Below, piece by piece: positions 24,288-33,399 of a stretch of 42,657 bases of DNA (the stretch's first letter is position 1; every line of letters starts with the position of its first letter). The position numbers were made by a program, and so were the translations under genes. The notes under the pieces are model-generated. The model was not told the DNA's origin. It did no database searches and saw only the letters and a list, made by a program, of their open reading frames with translations. This DNA is from an uncultured Oscillospiraceae bacterium (GTDB taxonomy: Bacteria > Bacillota > Clostridia > Oscillospirales > Acutalibacteraceae): contig CAOKRG010000020.1 in assembly GCA_948471095.1 (NCBI GenBank), positions 1 through 42,657 on the forward strand, written 5' to 3'.

Positions 24288-25781
24288 ATGACCGTCGGCA
24301 AATACATTCTTTCCATCGACCAGGGCACCACCAGCTCCCGCGCCGTCCTCTTCGACGCCTTTGGCGGCGTGGCCGGCATGGGCCAAAAGGAGTTCCGCCA
24401 AATCTACCCCCAGCCCGGCTATGTGGAGCACGACGCGGTACAGATTTTGCAGACCACCCTCTATGCCATGCGCCAGGCCGTGCAGAGCGCCGGGGCCTCG
24501 GCGGGGGATATTGCCGCTATCAGCATCACCAACCAGCGGGAGACCACCGTGGCCTGGGACGCGGCCACCGGCATTCCCATCTGTAACGCCATTGTCTGGC
24601 AGTGCCGCCGCACGGCCCCGGAATGCCAGCGCCTGCAGGCGGCGGGCCTGGGAGAATATATTAAAGACACCACCGGCCTGCTCATCGACCCCTATTTTTC
24701 CGGCACCAAGATGAAATGGATTCTGGACCATGTGCCCGCGGCCCGGGACCTGGCCAAAAAGGGCCGCCTGCGCTTTGGCACCATCGACTGCTGGCTGGCC
24801 TATTCCCTGACCGAGGGCCGCGCCTTTGTCACGGACGTCTCCAACGCCTCGCGCACCATGCTCTTCGACATCCGCCGCCAATGCTGGGACCAGACCCTCT
24901 TGCGGGAGCTGGGCATTCCGGAAAGCGCCCTGCCCCAGGTGGTGGAGTGCGGCCAGGTGGTAGGCCTGTGCGGTGCGGACGTGCTGGGCCGGGAGATCCC
25001 CATCGCGGGCATGGCCGGGGACCAGCACGCGGCCCTGTTCGGCCAGTGCTGCTTCCGCAAGGGCATGGCCAAGAATACATACGGCACAGGCTGCTTTGTG
25101 CTGATGAACACCGGGGAGGAGCCGGTGAAGTCCCGGGGGCTGCTGACCACCATTGCCTGGAAGCTGGGGGGCAAAACCGTCTATGCCCTGGAGGGCAGCG
25201 CCTTTAACGCCGGGTCGGCCATCCAGTGGCTGCGGGACGAGCTGGAAATCATCAAGACCCCCCAGGAGGCGGACCAGCTGGCCGAAAGCGTGGAGGACGC
25301 GGCCGGGGTGAGCTTTGTGCCGGCCTTTACGGGCCTGGGCGCGCCCTATTGGGATATGTACGCCCGGGGGGCCCTGCTGGGCGTAACCCGGGGTGTCAAG
25401 CGGGCCCACCTGTGCCGGGCGGTGCTGGAGAGCATCGCCCTGGAGAGCTACGACCTGGTCAAGGCCATGGAGGCGGAGTCCGGCACGGCCCTGGCCCAGC
25501 TGCGGGTGGACGGCGGCGCGTCCCGGAGCCGGTTCTTAATGCAGTACCAGGCGGACCTGCTGGGACGGCAGGTGCTGCGTCCCCACTGCCTGGAGACCAC
25601 GGCCCTGGGCTCGGCCATGATGGCGGGCCTGACCGTGGGCGTTTGGGAGAGCCAGGAGGAGCTCTCCGCCATTTGGCGGGAGGCCGCGGCCTTCACGCCG
25701 GACTACCCGGAGGAGCGGCGGGAAGCGGACCTGGCCCGCTGGCACAAGGCGGTGGAGCGGAGCAAGGGCTGGGCGGAATGA
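24288..25781 (+). CDS. glpK: Glycerol kinase
   Basis: The enzyme phosphorylates glycerol to sn-glycerol-3-phosphate. The 497-residue FGGY-family protein opens YILSIDQGTTSSRAVLFD (phosphate-binding). It has ITNQRETTVAWD, the FGGY hallmark GMAGDQHAALFGQCCF, and the C-terminal ATP site LRVDGGASRSRFLMQ. The ATG at 24288 has AAAGGAG at 8 nt. No glpF or glpD is adjacent. It converges on the phosphate transporter gene. Confidence 0.96.
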   Translation: MTVGKYILSIDQGTTSSRAVLFDAFGGVAGMGQKEFRQIYPQPGYVEHDAVQILQTTLYAMRQAVQSAGASAGDIAAISITNQRETTVAWDAATGIPICNAIVWQCRRTAPECQRLQAAGLGEYIKDTTGLLIDPYFSGTKMKWILDHVPAARDLAKKGRLRFGTIDCWLAYSLTEGRAFVTDVSNASRTMLFDIRRQCWDQTLLRELGIPESALPQVVECGQVVGLCGADVLGREIPIAGMAGDQHAALFGQCCFRKGMAKNTYGTGCFVLMNTGEEPVKSRGLLTTIAWKLGGKTVYALEGSAFNAGSAIQWLRDELEIIKTPQEADQLAESVEDAAGVSFVPAFTGLGAPYWDMYARGALLGVTRGVKRAHLCRAVLESIALESYDLVKAMEAESGTALAQLRVDGGASRSRFLMQYQADLLGRQVLRPHCLETTALGSAMMAGLTVGVWESQEELSAIWREAAAFTPDYPEERREADLARWHKAVERSKGWAE

Positions 25782-25857
25782 AGTTAACACGGTTCATAAA
25801 CATATAAAAAGCCCTTTCGAACCGGGCGGCTCTGCCGCCAAGGAAATCCGGCGCAAA

Positions 25858-25915
25858 AAGCACGGCCAGGGCCGCGGCCTTCCAGAGTGGATGCCGCCGG
25901 GCCTTGGCCGTGCTT
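25858..25915 (-). terminator. Terminator between glpK and the Na/Pi gene
   Basis: AAGCACGGCCAGGGCC pairs with GGGCCTTGGCCGTGCTT with one mismatch. On the minus strand it is followed by TTTTTGCG, suiting the transporter gene; the plus-strand tail is weaker. Confidence 0.75.
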
Positions 25916-25936
25916 CGTCTGTCTTAATCTTTGCGC

Positions 25937-27709
25937 CTAACTATGGTCTGCCGCCGCCGTTCCGGACCGGGGCAGCTGGTACTGCTCCATATACCCATTG
26001 TACGCCTGGGTATAGGCCCGGCCGCCCTCGGACTTCACCTGGTTCAGGTAGCCGTGGGCCTCCAGGGCCGAGTCCTTAATCTGGATGACCGTGACCGCCA
26101 CGTTGGAGCAGTGGTCGGAGACCCGCTCGTAGTTGGTGAGCAGGTCCGTGAGGACGAAGCCCAGCTCGATGGTGCAGCGGCCCTCCTGCAGGCGGCGGAT
26201 GTGCCGGTTCTTCAGCTCGGTCTTCAGGCTGTCCACCACCTGCTCCAAGGGCTCCACCCGTTCGGCCAGGGCGCTGTTTTCGGTTTCAAAGGCCTCCACG
26301 GTCAGGTTCAAAATGTCCACAATGGCCTGGGTGATCACTCCCAGCTCGGTCTGGGCCTTTTCCGAGAAGCGGAGCTGCTTTTCGTGGATCTCCTGGGCCA
26401 CCCGGAGAATGTTCACCGCGTGGTCGCCGATGCGCTCAAAATCGCCAATGGCGTGCAGCAGCTCCGCCGCCTCGTTGCTGTCCGCGTGGGACAGATCCTT
26501 GCTGCTCAGCTTCACCAAAAAGGTGCCCAGGGTGTCCTCATAGAGGTCGATCTCCTCCTCTTGGGCGGTAATCTCCGCGGCCAGCTTCGGGTCATACTCG
26601 CGGGTGATGCGGATGGCGCCCAGCATGGAGTCCCGGGCGGTGCGGGCCATTTTTACGGCCAGGGCCCGGCACTCGGCAATGGCGAAGCCCGGCGAGAGCA
26701 TCAGGCGCTCGTCCAGCAGGGCCACTTGGTTGTTCTTGTCCCGAATGGTAACCTTGGCCAGCTTTTCCAGCAGCTTGGAAAAGGGGAGGAGAATCACCGT
26801 GGTAAACAGGTTAAACAGGCTGTGGACCATGGCGATGCCCAGAGCGTTGATGGGGGTATCCACAAAGGCGAAGCGGAACGCCGCGTTGAGGGCATAGAAC
26901 CCCAGCAGGCAGATGACCGTGCCCAGCACGTTAAAATAGATGTGCACGGCGGTAACCCGCTTGGCGTTTTTGTTGGTGCCAATGCTGGAGAGCAGGGAGG
27001 TGACGCAGGTGCCGATGTTTTGCCCCATAATAATGGGGATGGCCATGCCAAAGGTGATGCTGCCCGTCATGGAAAGGGACTGCAGAATGCCCACCGAGGC
27101 GGCGGAGCTCTGGATGACGCCGGTGACCACCGCGCCCAGCAAAATGCCCGCAATGGGGTTTTGGAACATGACCAGGATATCCTGGAACACAGGCATGTCC
27201 GCCAGGGGGCTGACCGACTGGCTCATAAAGCTCATGCCGGTCATCAAAATGGAAAAGCCGATGAGCACATGGCCCGCGTCCTTGCGCCGGCCCTCCTTGC
27301 CCATCATGATCAGCAGGATTCCGGCCAGGGCCAGCAGGGGCGAAAAGGACTCGGGCTTGAGCATCCGCAGCCAGAAGCTGTCCGACTGGATTCCGGCGGC
27401 GCTTAAAATCCAGGCCGTAAGGGTGGTGCCGATGTTGGAGCCCATAATCACGCCCACTGTCTGGCTCAGCTCCATAATGCCGGAGTTCACCAGGCCCACC
27501 AGCATAACGGTCATGGCGGAAGAGGACTGGATGGCAATGGTGATAACCGCCCCCAGGGCCAGGCCCTTGAAGCGGTTTGAGGTGATGGAGCGCAGGACGC
27601 TTTCCAAGCGTCCGCCCACCATTTTTTCCAGTCCCGCGGAGAGCACGTGCATGCCGTACAGGAAGAAGGCCAAGCCTCCCAGCAGGGTGAAGAGGGAAAA
27701 GATGTCCAT
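25937..27709 (-). CDS. Na+/phosphate cotransporter with C-terminal PhoU domain
   Basis: This 590-residue NptA/YjbB-type protein has two repeated membrane halves with the inverted QSSA motifs (ITIAIQSSSAMTVMLVGLVNSG and VVTGVIQSSAASVGIL) and PIIMGQNIGTCVTSLL, typical of sodium-phosphate cotransporters. Residues about 350-570 are helical and PhoU-like (GDFERIGDHAVNI, NYERVSDHCSNVAV), probably modulating transport. The ATG at 27709 follows GGAGGAG. No Pho box was recognised upstream. Confidence 0.92.
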   Translation of the reverse strand: MDIFSLFTLLGGLAFFLYGMHVLSAGLEKMVGGRLESVLRSITSNRFKGLALGAVITIAIQSSSAMTVMLVGLVNSGIMELSQTVGVIMGSNIGTTLTAWILSAAGIQSDSFWLRMLKPESFSPLLALAGILLIMMGKEGRRKDAGHVLIGFSILMTGMSFMSQSVSPLADMPVFQDILVMFQNPIAGILLGAVVTGVIQSSAASVGILQSLSMTGSITFGMAIPIIMGQNIGTCVTSLLSSIGTNKNAKRVTAVHIYFNVLGTVICLLGFYALNAAFRFAFVDTPINALGIAMVHSLFNLFTTVILLPFSKLLEKLAKVTIRDKNNQVALLDERLMLSPGFAIAECRALAVKMARTARDSMLGAIRITREYDPKLAAEITAQEEEIDLYEDTLGTFLVKLSSKDLSHADSNEAAELLHAIGDFERIGDHAVNILRVAQEIHEKQLRFSEKAQTELGVITQAIVDILNLTVEAFETENSALAERVEPLEQVVDSLKTELKNRHIRRLQEGRCTIELGFVLTDLLTNYERVSDHCSNVAVTVIQIKDSALEAHGYLNQVKSEGGRAYTQAYNGYMEQYQLPRSGTAAADHS

Positions 27710-28045
27710 AAAACTCCTCCTAAAGAAAATGTGCCGGTTTTTTTCTCTTTTTTTCACAGTCAAGGCCATAATACCATATGGGCGGGGGGGCTGGCAATGG
27801 GTTTTCCGAATTTTGTCAAATCCGCCGGTAGGTTTCACTTAAAATACCGCCGCCGGAGGGGAGGAAGGGGACGGGCTTGATTTGGCGGGCCGTTACGAGA
27901 ATATTTGCCTCCCCGTGCAAGGGGCCATATGGAAATCGCCCGCTGCCGTCCAAACCTTGGGGTTCAGACCGCAACAGGCGATTTTACCGGACAAACCGGG
28001 CGGAGCCAGAGGACGGCATTACGCCGGAATCCGCTTATACCGGGG
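27710..28045. other. Gap upstream of the Na/Pi gene
   Basis: It holds a minus-strand promoter (TTGCCA at 27797-27792, an 18-bp spacer, TATTAT at 27773-27768) for the transporter gene. Nothing else can be supported; no clear terminator for the glycosidase gene was found. Confidence 0.6.
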
Positions 28046-29563
28046 CTACCCGACCCTCGTCAGCCTGACCGCCATGTACTCCTTGACGGGCAGGGCAACG
28101 CGGAACTTGCCCTCGTGCACCCCCGCATCGGTAATGGTCATCTCCCAGGTATCGATGACCTCCGCCTTCCACTTGCCCTCGGGCTTCACAAAGTCCCGGA
28201 AGCTGGGCCGGCCGAAGCCGTAATAGTGTATCTCATATCCCGCGCCGCCGCCGAATGCCAGGAAGCTCACGCCGTCCGGCACGCCCACGGTCTCGTCAAA
28301 GCTGCCCTGGCCCCGTTTTAGGCCGTAGCCGGGAGTCTCAGAAAGTATCTTGTGCAGGAACTTGATGCGCGCGGGGCTCTCCCCGTGGAGGGGCCCGCCG
28401 TGGCTCCACCAGAGGACGTCGTTCTCCTCGTCCACAAAGGTCTCCCCATGGCCCGCGTAGCCGCCCCGCATGGCCGCCTCCCAGAACCGCCGGGTCAGCT
28501 CCTGGCCGGAGATATTGCCCCAGCCCATGTCGATATTTCCCTCGTAGGAAATCTCGTCCCACACGACGGGCTTGCCCCAGCGGGTACGGTACTCGTCGGT
28601 GTACTCCACATGGCGGTACAGGTCCTGGCGCTGGAGGCTGCAATGGGTGATCCAGGGACGGGAGTGGTCATAGAAGGCCATGCAGTTGTGGATGCCCCGC
28701 AGGTGGCGGTAGGGGTCCTTCTCACAGAGGATTTGGGCATAGCGCTCCCAATCCTCCAGCTTCTTGCCGAACAGCAGGTCGTACTCGTTGGCCAGGCTCC
28801 ACCACACGTTCCTATACGCCGCGAACCGGGCTATTACGTACTTCCAGTAGAGATCGTCCTGTTCGGCGGTCATGGACTTGAAGCCCCAGCGGTCGTAGGG
28901 GTGCATGACGATGACGTCCGCCTCCACGCCCCGCTCTTGGAGCTCCACGATGCAGCGCTCGATCCGCCGGAAGTGCTCGGGGTTGAAGCGGGTAAAGTCC
29001 CAGTGGTTGCCGGAGGTATCAATCTCATAGGTGAAGGTCTCCTCCGAGAGGCCGGAATTGTCCATAGGCGTGCCCTCGTAGGGGAAGGTCTCCGGGTCCC
29101 GGAAATTGTGGATGTAGTGCTTGGGGAACACGCAGAAGCGCATCTTGTTGAAGTATCCCTTGTCCAGCTCCTTGAGGGTCTGCCGGTGGATATCCTCAGG
29201 CTGGTGGGCCCAGGCATAGCAGGTGGTGCCCACGGAGTAGTAGGGGGTTGTGTCCTCATAGGCAAAGTGGAATTGATTCACCACCCGCATGGGGCCGTGG
29301 TTGCCCTCGCCGGGGGCCGTGGCAGTGAAACGGCCGGTGACCGTCCCGCCAAAGCTGCCGGCCATTTCATATGCGTAGTCCCCCTCAAAACTGGGCATGA
29401 ACCGGGCCTTGTACACACCCTCGCCATCATAGAAGCCATCCACGGCAACGGTCTCGTTCTTGCCCTTAAACGTGGCGGTACAGGTGTAATCGGTGAAGGG
29501 ATTGCCCTCGGTCCTGCCCGGGGCGCTGATTTCCAGCATCCCCCACTTTTCTACGGTTTGCAT
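28046..29563 (-). CDS. Glycoside hydrolase, DUF5060/DUF4038/DUF5605-type
   Basis: This 505-residue protein has no signal peptide. The N-terminal beta domain (residues 1-85; TCTATFKGKNETVAVDGFYD) matches DUF5060. A TIM-barrel DUF4038-like domain follows, with VWWSLANEYDLL (likely acid/base Glu) and VVWDEISYEGN (likely nucleophile Glu). The C-terminal beta domain (residues about 410-505) is DUF5605-like. Related barrels include apiosidases and other plant-glycan exo-enzymes; the substrate here is unknown. Being cytoplasmic, it probably trims imported oligosaccharides. The ribosome binding site AAGGAGG precedes the ATG. Confidence 0.82.
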   Translation of the reverse strand: MQTVEKWGMLEISAPGRTEGNPFTDYTCTATFKGKNETVAVDGFYDGEGVYKARFMPSFEGDYAYEMAGSFGGTVTGRFTATAPGEGNHGPMRVVNQFHFAYEDTTPYYSVGTTCYAWAHQPEDIHRQTLKELDKGYFNKMRFCVFPKHYIHNFRDPETFPYEGTPMDNSGLSEETFTYEIDTSGNHWDFTRFNPEHFRRIERCIVELQERGVEADVIVMHPYDRWGFKSMTAEQDDLYWKYVIARFAAYRNVWWSLANEYDLLFGKKLEDWERYAQILCEKDPYRHLRGIHNCMAFYDHSRPWITHCSLQRQDLYRHVEYTDEYRTRWGKPVVWDEISYEGNIDMGWGNISGQELTRRFWEAAMRGGYAGHGETFVDEENDVLWWSHGGPLHGESPARIKFLHKILSETPGYGLKRGQGSFDETVGVPDGVSFLAFGGGAGYEIHYYGFGRPSFRDFVKPEGKWKAEVIDTWEMTITDAGVHEGKFRVALPVKEYMAVRLTRVG

Positions 29564-30471
29564 CGTTTTCCTCCTTGTTTCAGTAGTATGTTGACATATT
29601 GACGGCGGTTTTTCCCGCCGGCCGCTCCATGCGGCTGAAAGCGTCCGCAGGGTTACAAGGCTCCAGCCTTGGCACGGCCGCGGGCGGGCCCAGAATGTCC
29701 GCTTGAGTCCCCGCCGGGGCCCCGGCCCATGCCGCAGTGGGCGGCCCGGACGCCGGGCTTCCATCAGCGCGCATGGCCGCAATATCCTGTGCCGGGCGGC
29801 GGCCCACGCCCAGGGCCCCGGCGCCTCACCGCCAGTCTGCGCGCAGCGGCGCAGCCATCTCCAGGCCCCCTTGTCGTGGCGGACGGCGGATTGGAAAGGA
29901 CGCGAAGCGGCAGAGCGTAAAGCCGATGCGGAGAAATACCGCCGGGGACATGGTGCTCCTACTTGCCCCGGCACGGTTTTAAGCGCAGATGCCCAGTTTG
30001 ATCTGGCGAACCTTCCCCTTGGCCGCGCAGCCGGCCCCGCGGACTGCCTATATAGGCCATTAAGTATAAAAAACTTTTCAACCGGTTGCTCCCGTTCCTT
30101 CCGTCCGTTTCATCAGCCCGGCCAACGTCCGCAGCGCTTTGTTAACCATTTTCAAGGACGATTAAAAGACAGTTTTTGTGCGTTTAGTATAATTATAGTA
30201 TAGCACATTTTCTAAATCAATTCAATAGGCCGATGAGAAACGCGCAAACCGGGAATTAACATCCCTGCCAACTGCAAGCGCCTACCTGTCAAAAATCCGG
30301 CGTCTCCCCTATTTTTCCGGCAGACCCCAAATGCAAAAAACCGGCCTCATTCTTTCTGTTTCGGACGAAATTCATCAGAAAGGCCCGCTCAGCCCGCCCA
30401 ACTGCGTTGACACGCAAGGATGCCGGATGATTGCGGGCGCAAAAAAGAATCGAAAAAAGAGAAAATAGGAC
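29564..30471. other. Long non-coding gap upstream of the glycosidase gene
   Basis: There is no convincing gene in about 900 bp; open frames here have no ribosome binding site and low-complexity translations. The only minus-strand promoter I can see is TTGATT-17-TATAAT at 30220-30192, which would give a leader of about 620 nt. Near the gene, 29587-29598 reads TATGTTGACATA, a short palindrome of the TGTnnACA type used by GntR-like regulators. Confidence 0.5.
30192..30220 (-). promoter_or_regulatory. Sigma-A promoter pointing towards the glycosidase gene
   Basis: Minus strand: TTGATT (30220-30215), a 17-bp spacer, and TATAAT (30197-30192), in an AT-rich patch. Confidence 0.7.
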
Positions 30472-30500
30472 TTGACATCCGGATATGGATGCGCTATAAT
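30472..30500 (+). promoter_or_regulatory. Consensus promoter of the tRNA pair
   Basis: TTGACA at 30472-30477, a 17-bp spacer, and TATAAT at 30495-30500: an exact consensus, 21 bp before tRNA-Thr. Confidence 0.95.
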
Positions 30501-30521
30501 GGTCTAGCGTTAAGAAAATCT

Positions 30522-30597
30522 GCTGGTGTAGCTCAGTTGGTAGAGCAGCTGATTTGTAATCAGCAGGTCAGGGGTTCGAGTCCGTTCACCAGCTCCA
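30522..30597 (+). tRNA. tRNA-Thr (anticodon TGT)
   Basis: The acceptor stem GCTGGTG pairs with CACCAGC. The D-loop is AGCTCAGTTGGTAGAGC and the anticodon stem-loop CTGATT-TGT-AATCAG. The T-arm is GGGGTTCGAGTCC, and an encoded CCA ends at 30597. It is the first gene of a two-tRNA transcript. Confidence 0.97.
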
Positions 30598-30660
30598 AAC
30601 TGGGCGGTCCGGCCCGACAGGAAGGCCGGACAAGCCTTGTATAAAATTGCATAATTTATG

Positions 30661-30744
30661 GGGGAGTTCCCGAGTGGCCAAAGGGGGCAGACTGTAAATC
30701 TGTTGTCGACGACTTCAGTGGTTCGAATCCACTCTCCCCCACCA
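30661..30744 (+). tRNA. tRNA-Tyr (anticodon GTA)
   Basis: The acceptor stem GGGGGAG pairs with CTCCCCC. The anticodon loop is ACT-GTA-AAT. A long class II variable arm (TGTTGTCGACGACTTCA), the T-arm GTGGTTCGAATCCAC, and an encoded CCA ending at 30744 follow. The 3' end is the probable attachment site for the integrase encoded next door. Confidence 0.97.
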
Positions 30745-30750
30745 AAGACT

Positions 30751-30786
30751 AAGAAACCGCATGATTGTGCGGTTTCTTTGCTTTTT
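30751..30786 (+). terminator. Terminator of the tRNA transcript
   Basis: Perfect 11-bp arms AAGAAACCGCA (30751-30761) and TGCGGTTTCTT (30768-30778), followed by a T-rich tail. Confidence 0.9.
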
Positions 30787-30975
30787 GCTGAGGATGCTGG
30801 TTTGGCTTTTGCAGTAGCCAAGCACAGTGTGGCCTTGTTTCTGTGCTGGTTGTGTTTTGCATATCCGTGTGGATATTGCGGATAAAATTTCAGTCTGCTT
30901 TTGGTGCTGACTCTGCCCGGGATTGCCCGCTTTCTGTCTTGACCCACACCCTGACCCACACGCGGAAATAATCGG

Positions 30976-31020
30976 AAACGGCTGGTCACTTCTGGAGAGG
31001 AAGTTCCAGCCGTTTTTCTC
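30976..31020. terminator. Hairpin terminator downstream of the integrase gene
   Basis: AAACGGCTGG (30976-30985) pairs with CCAGCCGTTT (31006-31015), extended inside by ACTTC/GAAGT. A T-run follows on the plus strand; the minus-strand tail is weaker but would still end the integrase transcript. Confidence 0.65.
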
Positions 31021-31033
31021 GTTTGACCCACAC

Positions 31034-32188
31034 TCACATGACCTTGTCCATAAAATTTCCCATCTTTTCGGCGGCTTGCTCCTGCTTTTGGCGGGTGGCA
31101 TGGGTGTAGGTTCTCAGCGTGAATCCGGCGTCGTAGTGGCCCAGCATCGAGGAAACGGTTTTCACGTCTACGCCGTTTTGGAGTGCTGCTGTGGCAAAAG
31201 TGTGACGAAGGGCATGAAAATTTATATAACTCAATCCTGCTGACTTTAATATCCGCTTGTGAAGTGTTACGATTGAATCGGGGTAATACATCTCGCTGGT
31301 TCTCGTGGATGGGAACATATAGGGGTTGTCCGGGTGCTTGAGGTGCTCACGTTGGAGCAGTTCTACCGCTTTCTGCGGGATGGACACCAGTCTGACCGAT
31401 GTTTCTGTCTTTGGGCGGGTGATGACAATGTTGCCATCTGCATCGCGGGTGGCCTGCTTGCTCACGCTAATTGTTTGATTTTCTATATCCAGGTCAGACC
31501 AGAGGAGAGCAACCAGCTCGCCTTTGCGTAGGCCGATTACCAACTCAAGGTAGAACATTGGCAGGACATGGCGGCGGTCAGCTTCGTCTAGACAAGCTTT
31601 CATGTCCTCGGCAGGGAGGAACTTCATCTCCTTTTTCTCCAGCTTGGGGGCGATGCAGTCTGCTGTGGGGTTGCGCTGGATTAAGCGCTCCTTGACTGCC
31701 CTGTCCAAAGCGTTGTGGAGCATGAGGTGGATGCCTCGCACAGTGGAGGCGCTTAAGCCGGGGAATTTTTCTTTTTGGACTTCTCGCAGTCTGCCGTTTT
31801 CGCGGAGGTCTTGGTATAGCTTTTGCAGGTCGCGGCCTGTCAGCTTGTTTAGCTTGATATCACCTATCCTTGGATTGACGTGGAGTTCGATGCTTCGGCG
31901 GTAGTATTCAGCGGTAGAAACTCGCACGTTGGGCTTGGCGTAGAGGGAGTACCAGTTCGTCAACCACGAGCCGACCGTGTAATCATCGGAGCGGGTTACG
32001 TCTAAATCCTTTGTATCCTCAAGTGCTAATGCCAGCTTTTCCTTGACTTCGGCCTGGGTCTTGCCCAGCACGTTTTTTATGATGCGCTTGCCGGTAGCTG
32101 GGTCATAACCCGCGGTGTACCGTCCCTCCCAGCGACCGTCTTTCCTTTTGCGTATGTTTCCTTCGCCATTTGCTCGTTTCTTTGCCAT
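31034..32188 (-). CDS. int: Tyrosine-type site-specific integrase
   Basis: This 384-residue phage/ICE-type recombinase has an N-terminal AP2-like arm-binding domain (NIRKRKDGRWEGRYTAGYDP). A SAM-like core-binding domain (about residues 70-165) follows. The catalytic domain shows the full set: Arg in GLRKGELVAL, Lys in RPKTETSVR, HALRHTFA, LGH and the Tyr in LRTYTHA. It looks intact. It faces tRNA-Tyr 290 bp away, the usual arrangement for a tRNA-targeting element. The ribosome binding site GAAAGGGGG precedes the ATG. No excisionase or repressor remains upstream. Confidence 0.95.
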   Translation of the reverse strand: MAKKRANGEGNIRKRKDGRWEGRYTAGYDPATGKRIIKNVLGKTQAEVKEKLALALEDTKDLDVTRSDDYTVGSWLTNWYSLYAKPNVRVSTAEYYRRSIELHVNPRIGDIKLNKLTGRDLQKLYQDLRENGRLREVQKEKFPGLSASTVRGIHLMLHNALDRAVKERLIQRNPTADCIAPKLEKKEMKFLPAEDMKACLDEADRRHVLPMFYLELVIGLRKGELVALLWSDLDIENQTISVSKQATRDADGNIVITRPKTETSVRLVSIPQKAVELLQREHLKHPDNPYMFPSTRTSEMYYPDSIVTLHKRILKSAGLSYINFHALRHTFATAALQNGVDVKTVSSMLGHYDAGFTLRTYTHATRQKQEQAAEKMGNFMDKVM

Positions 32189-32204
32189 GTCTTGGCCCCC
32201 TTTC

Positions 32205-33058
32205 TCAGCACACTAACCAAAGACTTCACCGCCAGCGACACCATCACCGTCAAGGCCACGCCCACCGCAACCGGGGAGGCTCCGGCCAACTCCGCTATGT
32301 TTGCGGCCAGCTTCACCGGGCCGGGCGCGGGCCAGATGGCGGTGTTTGTGGGTGATACGCAGGTGTCCGCTCCCGCAGACAAAGGTGCGGACGGCACCTA
32401 CACCATGACCGTCAGCGCCGCCGATGTGCTGGTTGCGGCAGGAGGCCCAGGTACGGGAATCACCCTGACGGCGAAATTCGTTGGGAATGACAATATGGCG
32501 GACGGCGCGGGGACGGTGGATGTCAGCATCTCCGCCGTAGCGAAGATTGAAAATGGCAGCACCACCACCTATGTGGGCGCTTTGGCCAATGCGTTCATAG
32601 AGGGGAACGACGGCGCCATTATTACACTGCTGTCGGAGGCAGATTTAGGTACCAACTACATTCGCATCTTCGATAGCTGCACCTTCACGTTGGATTTGAA
32701 CGGTCAAACTGTCAAAGCAGCTGACTATGGCGCATTTAATATCTTAGGTGGCAGCATTACCATTCAAGACAGCGGAACCGGTGGAAAGATTGAGAGTTCA
32801 AATATTACCATCGAAGTAAATAGCGGGACTCTATCCATCAAAAGCGGGACTGTTTCAGGATTTTACGGTGTGGGAATTTCCGGTGGAACCGTCAACATTT
32901 CCGGCGGAGTTATCTCGGGAGAGGAAAGGGGATTGTGGGTACACAATTCCGGGAAAGCAGTTCTCTCCGGCGGAACCCTCATAGGAAGATTTGCAGTATC
33001 TATAAGTGCCGATGCGTCTGTCACGCTGAAAAATCTACTTGCGGAGGGCTATGCCATA
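32205..33058 (+). pseudogene. Fragment of a beta-helix/Ig-like surface protein
   Basis: About 285 codons remain in one frame with neither a proper start nor a proper end. The left part resembles Ig-like repeats (SDTITVKATPTATGEAPANSA). The middle reads TFTLDLNGQTVKAADYGAFNI, and the right part has right-handed beta-helix repeats of the GGTVNISGG/GKAVLSGGT type. Intact relatives are large secreted or wall-anchored proteins with a signal peptide and anchoring repeats; none is present here. The reading frame is cut by the integrase upstream region on the left and by unrelated sequence near 33058 on the right. The nominal open frame runs on to 33160 through non-homologous sequence. Confidence 0.7.
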
Positions 33059-33220
33059 GGGCAGGTGGCGGTCGCTCACCTGGTTTGCCCACATCAGGAC
33101 GCCATCCCAGGGACAGCAAAGAAACATCCGGCTAACGGCCCCGTTTATGGCGACTCCTGATATGCTGTCACTGATGGGGAATATGTTGAATACTTCGGGA
33201 ATAGCAAGATCTTTAAGCAT
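33035..33220 (-). CDS. Small ORF with strong RBS, probably truncated
   Basis: A 61-residue ORF begins MLKDLAIPEVFNIFPISDSI and is preceded by GGAAAGGAGGTCAAA, an excellent ribosome binding site. It is also preceded by the operator-like repeat at 33247-33262 and a TACAAT minus 10. Its last residues overlap the end of the surface-protein fragment on the other strand, so the 3' part of the original gene is probably lost. I do not recognise the family. Confidence 0.45.
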   Translation of the reverse strand: MLKDLAIPEVFNIFPISDSISGVAINGAVSRMFLCCPWDGVLMWANQVSDRHLPYGIALRK

Positions 33221-33246
33221 TTTGACCTCCTTTCCTCGAATAATAT

Positions 33247-33269
33247 GTTAGTTGCTACTAACTATTGTA
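33247..33269 (-). promoter_or_regulatory. TTAG-N6-CTAA operator and minus 10 (site 1)
   Basis: The palindrome GTTAGTTGCTACTAAC (33247-33262) directly abuts a minus-strand TACAAT (33269-33264). A repressor bound here would cover the transcription start of the small ORF at 33220. Confidence 0.6.
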
Positions 33270-33399
33270 CAAAATTTCCTTTGGAATTTCCAGCGCCAAA
33301 TATGTTTTTTTGCTCCAAACGTCACGCAGTTTGTCCGAAAAAATGCTGCCGGGCCATAACTGTATAAAACATCAATACTGGCCCAGCAGAGAAAAGCGG

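Noticed and set aside
24213-25409. 398-codon minus-strand frame opposite glpK
   Set aside because: It is an antisense shadow of an unmistakable glycerol kinase.
25931-27406. 491-codon plus-strand frame opposite the Na/Pi cotransporter gene
   Set aside because: It is an antisense shadow; the transporter frame has clear motifs and start signals.
29703-30203. 166-codon plus-strand frame in the gap upstream of the glycosidase gene
   Set aside because: It has an Arg/Pro/Gly-rich translation, no ribosome binding site and no recognisable domain.
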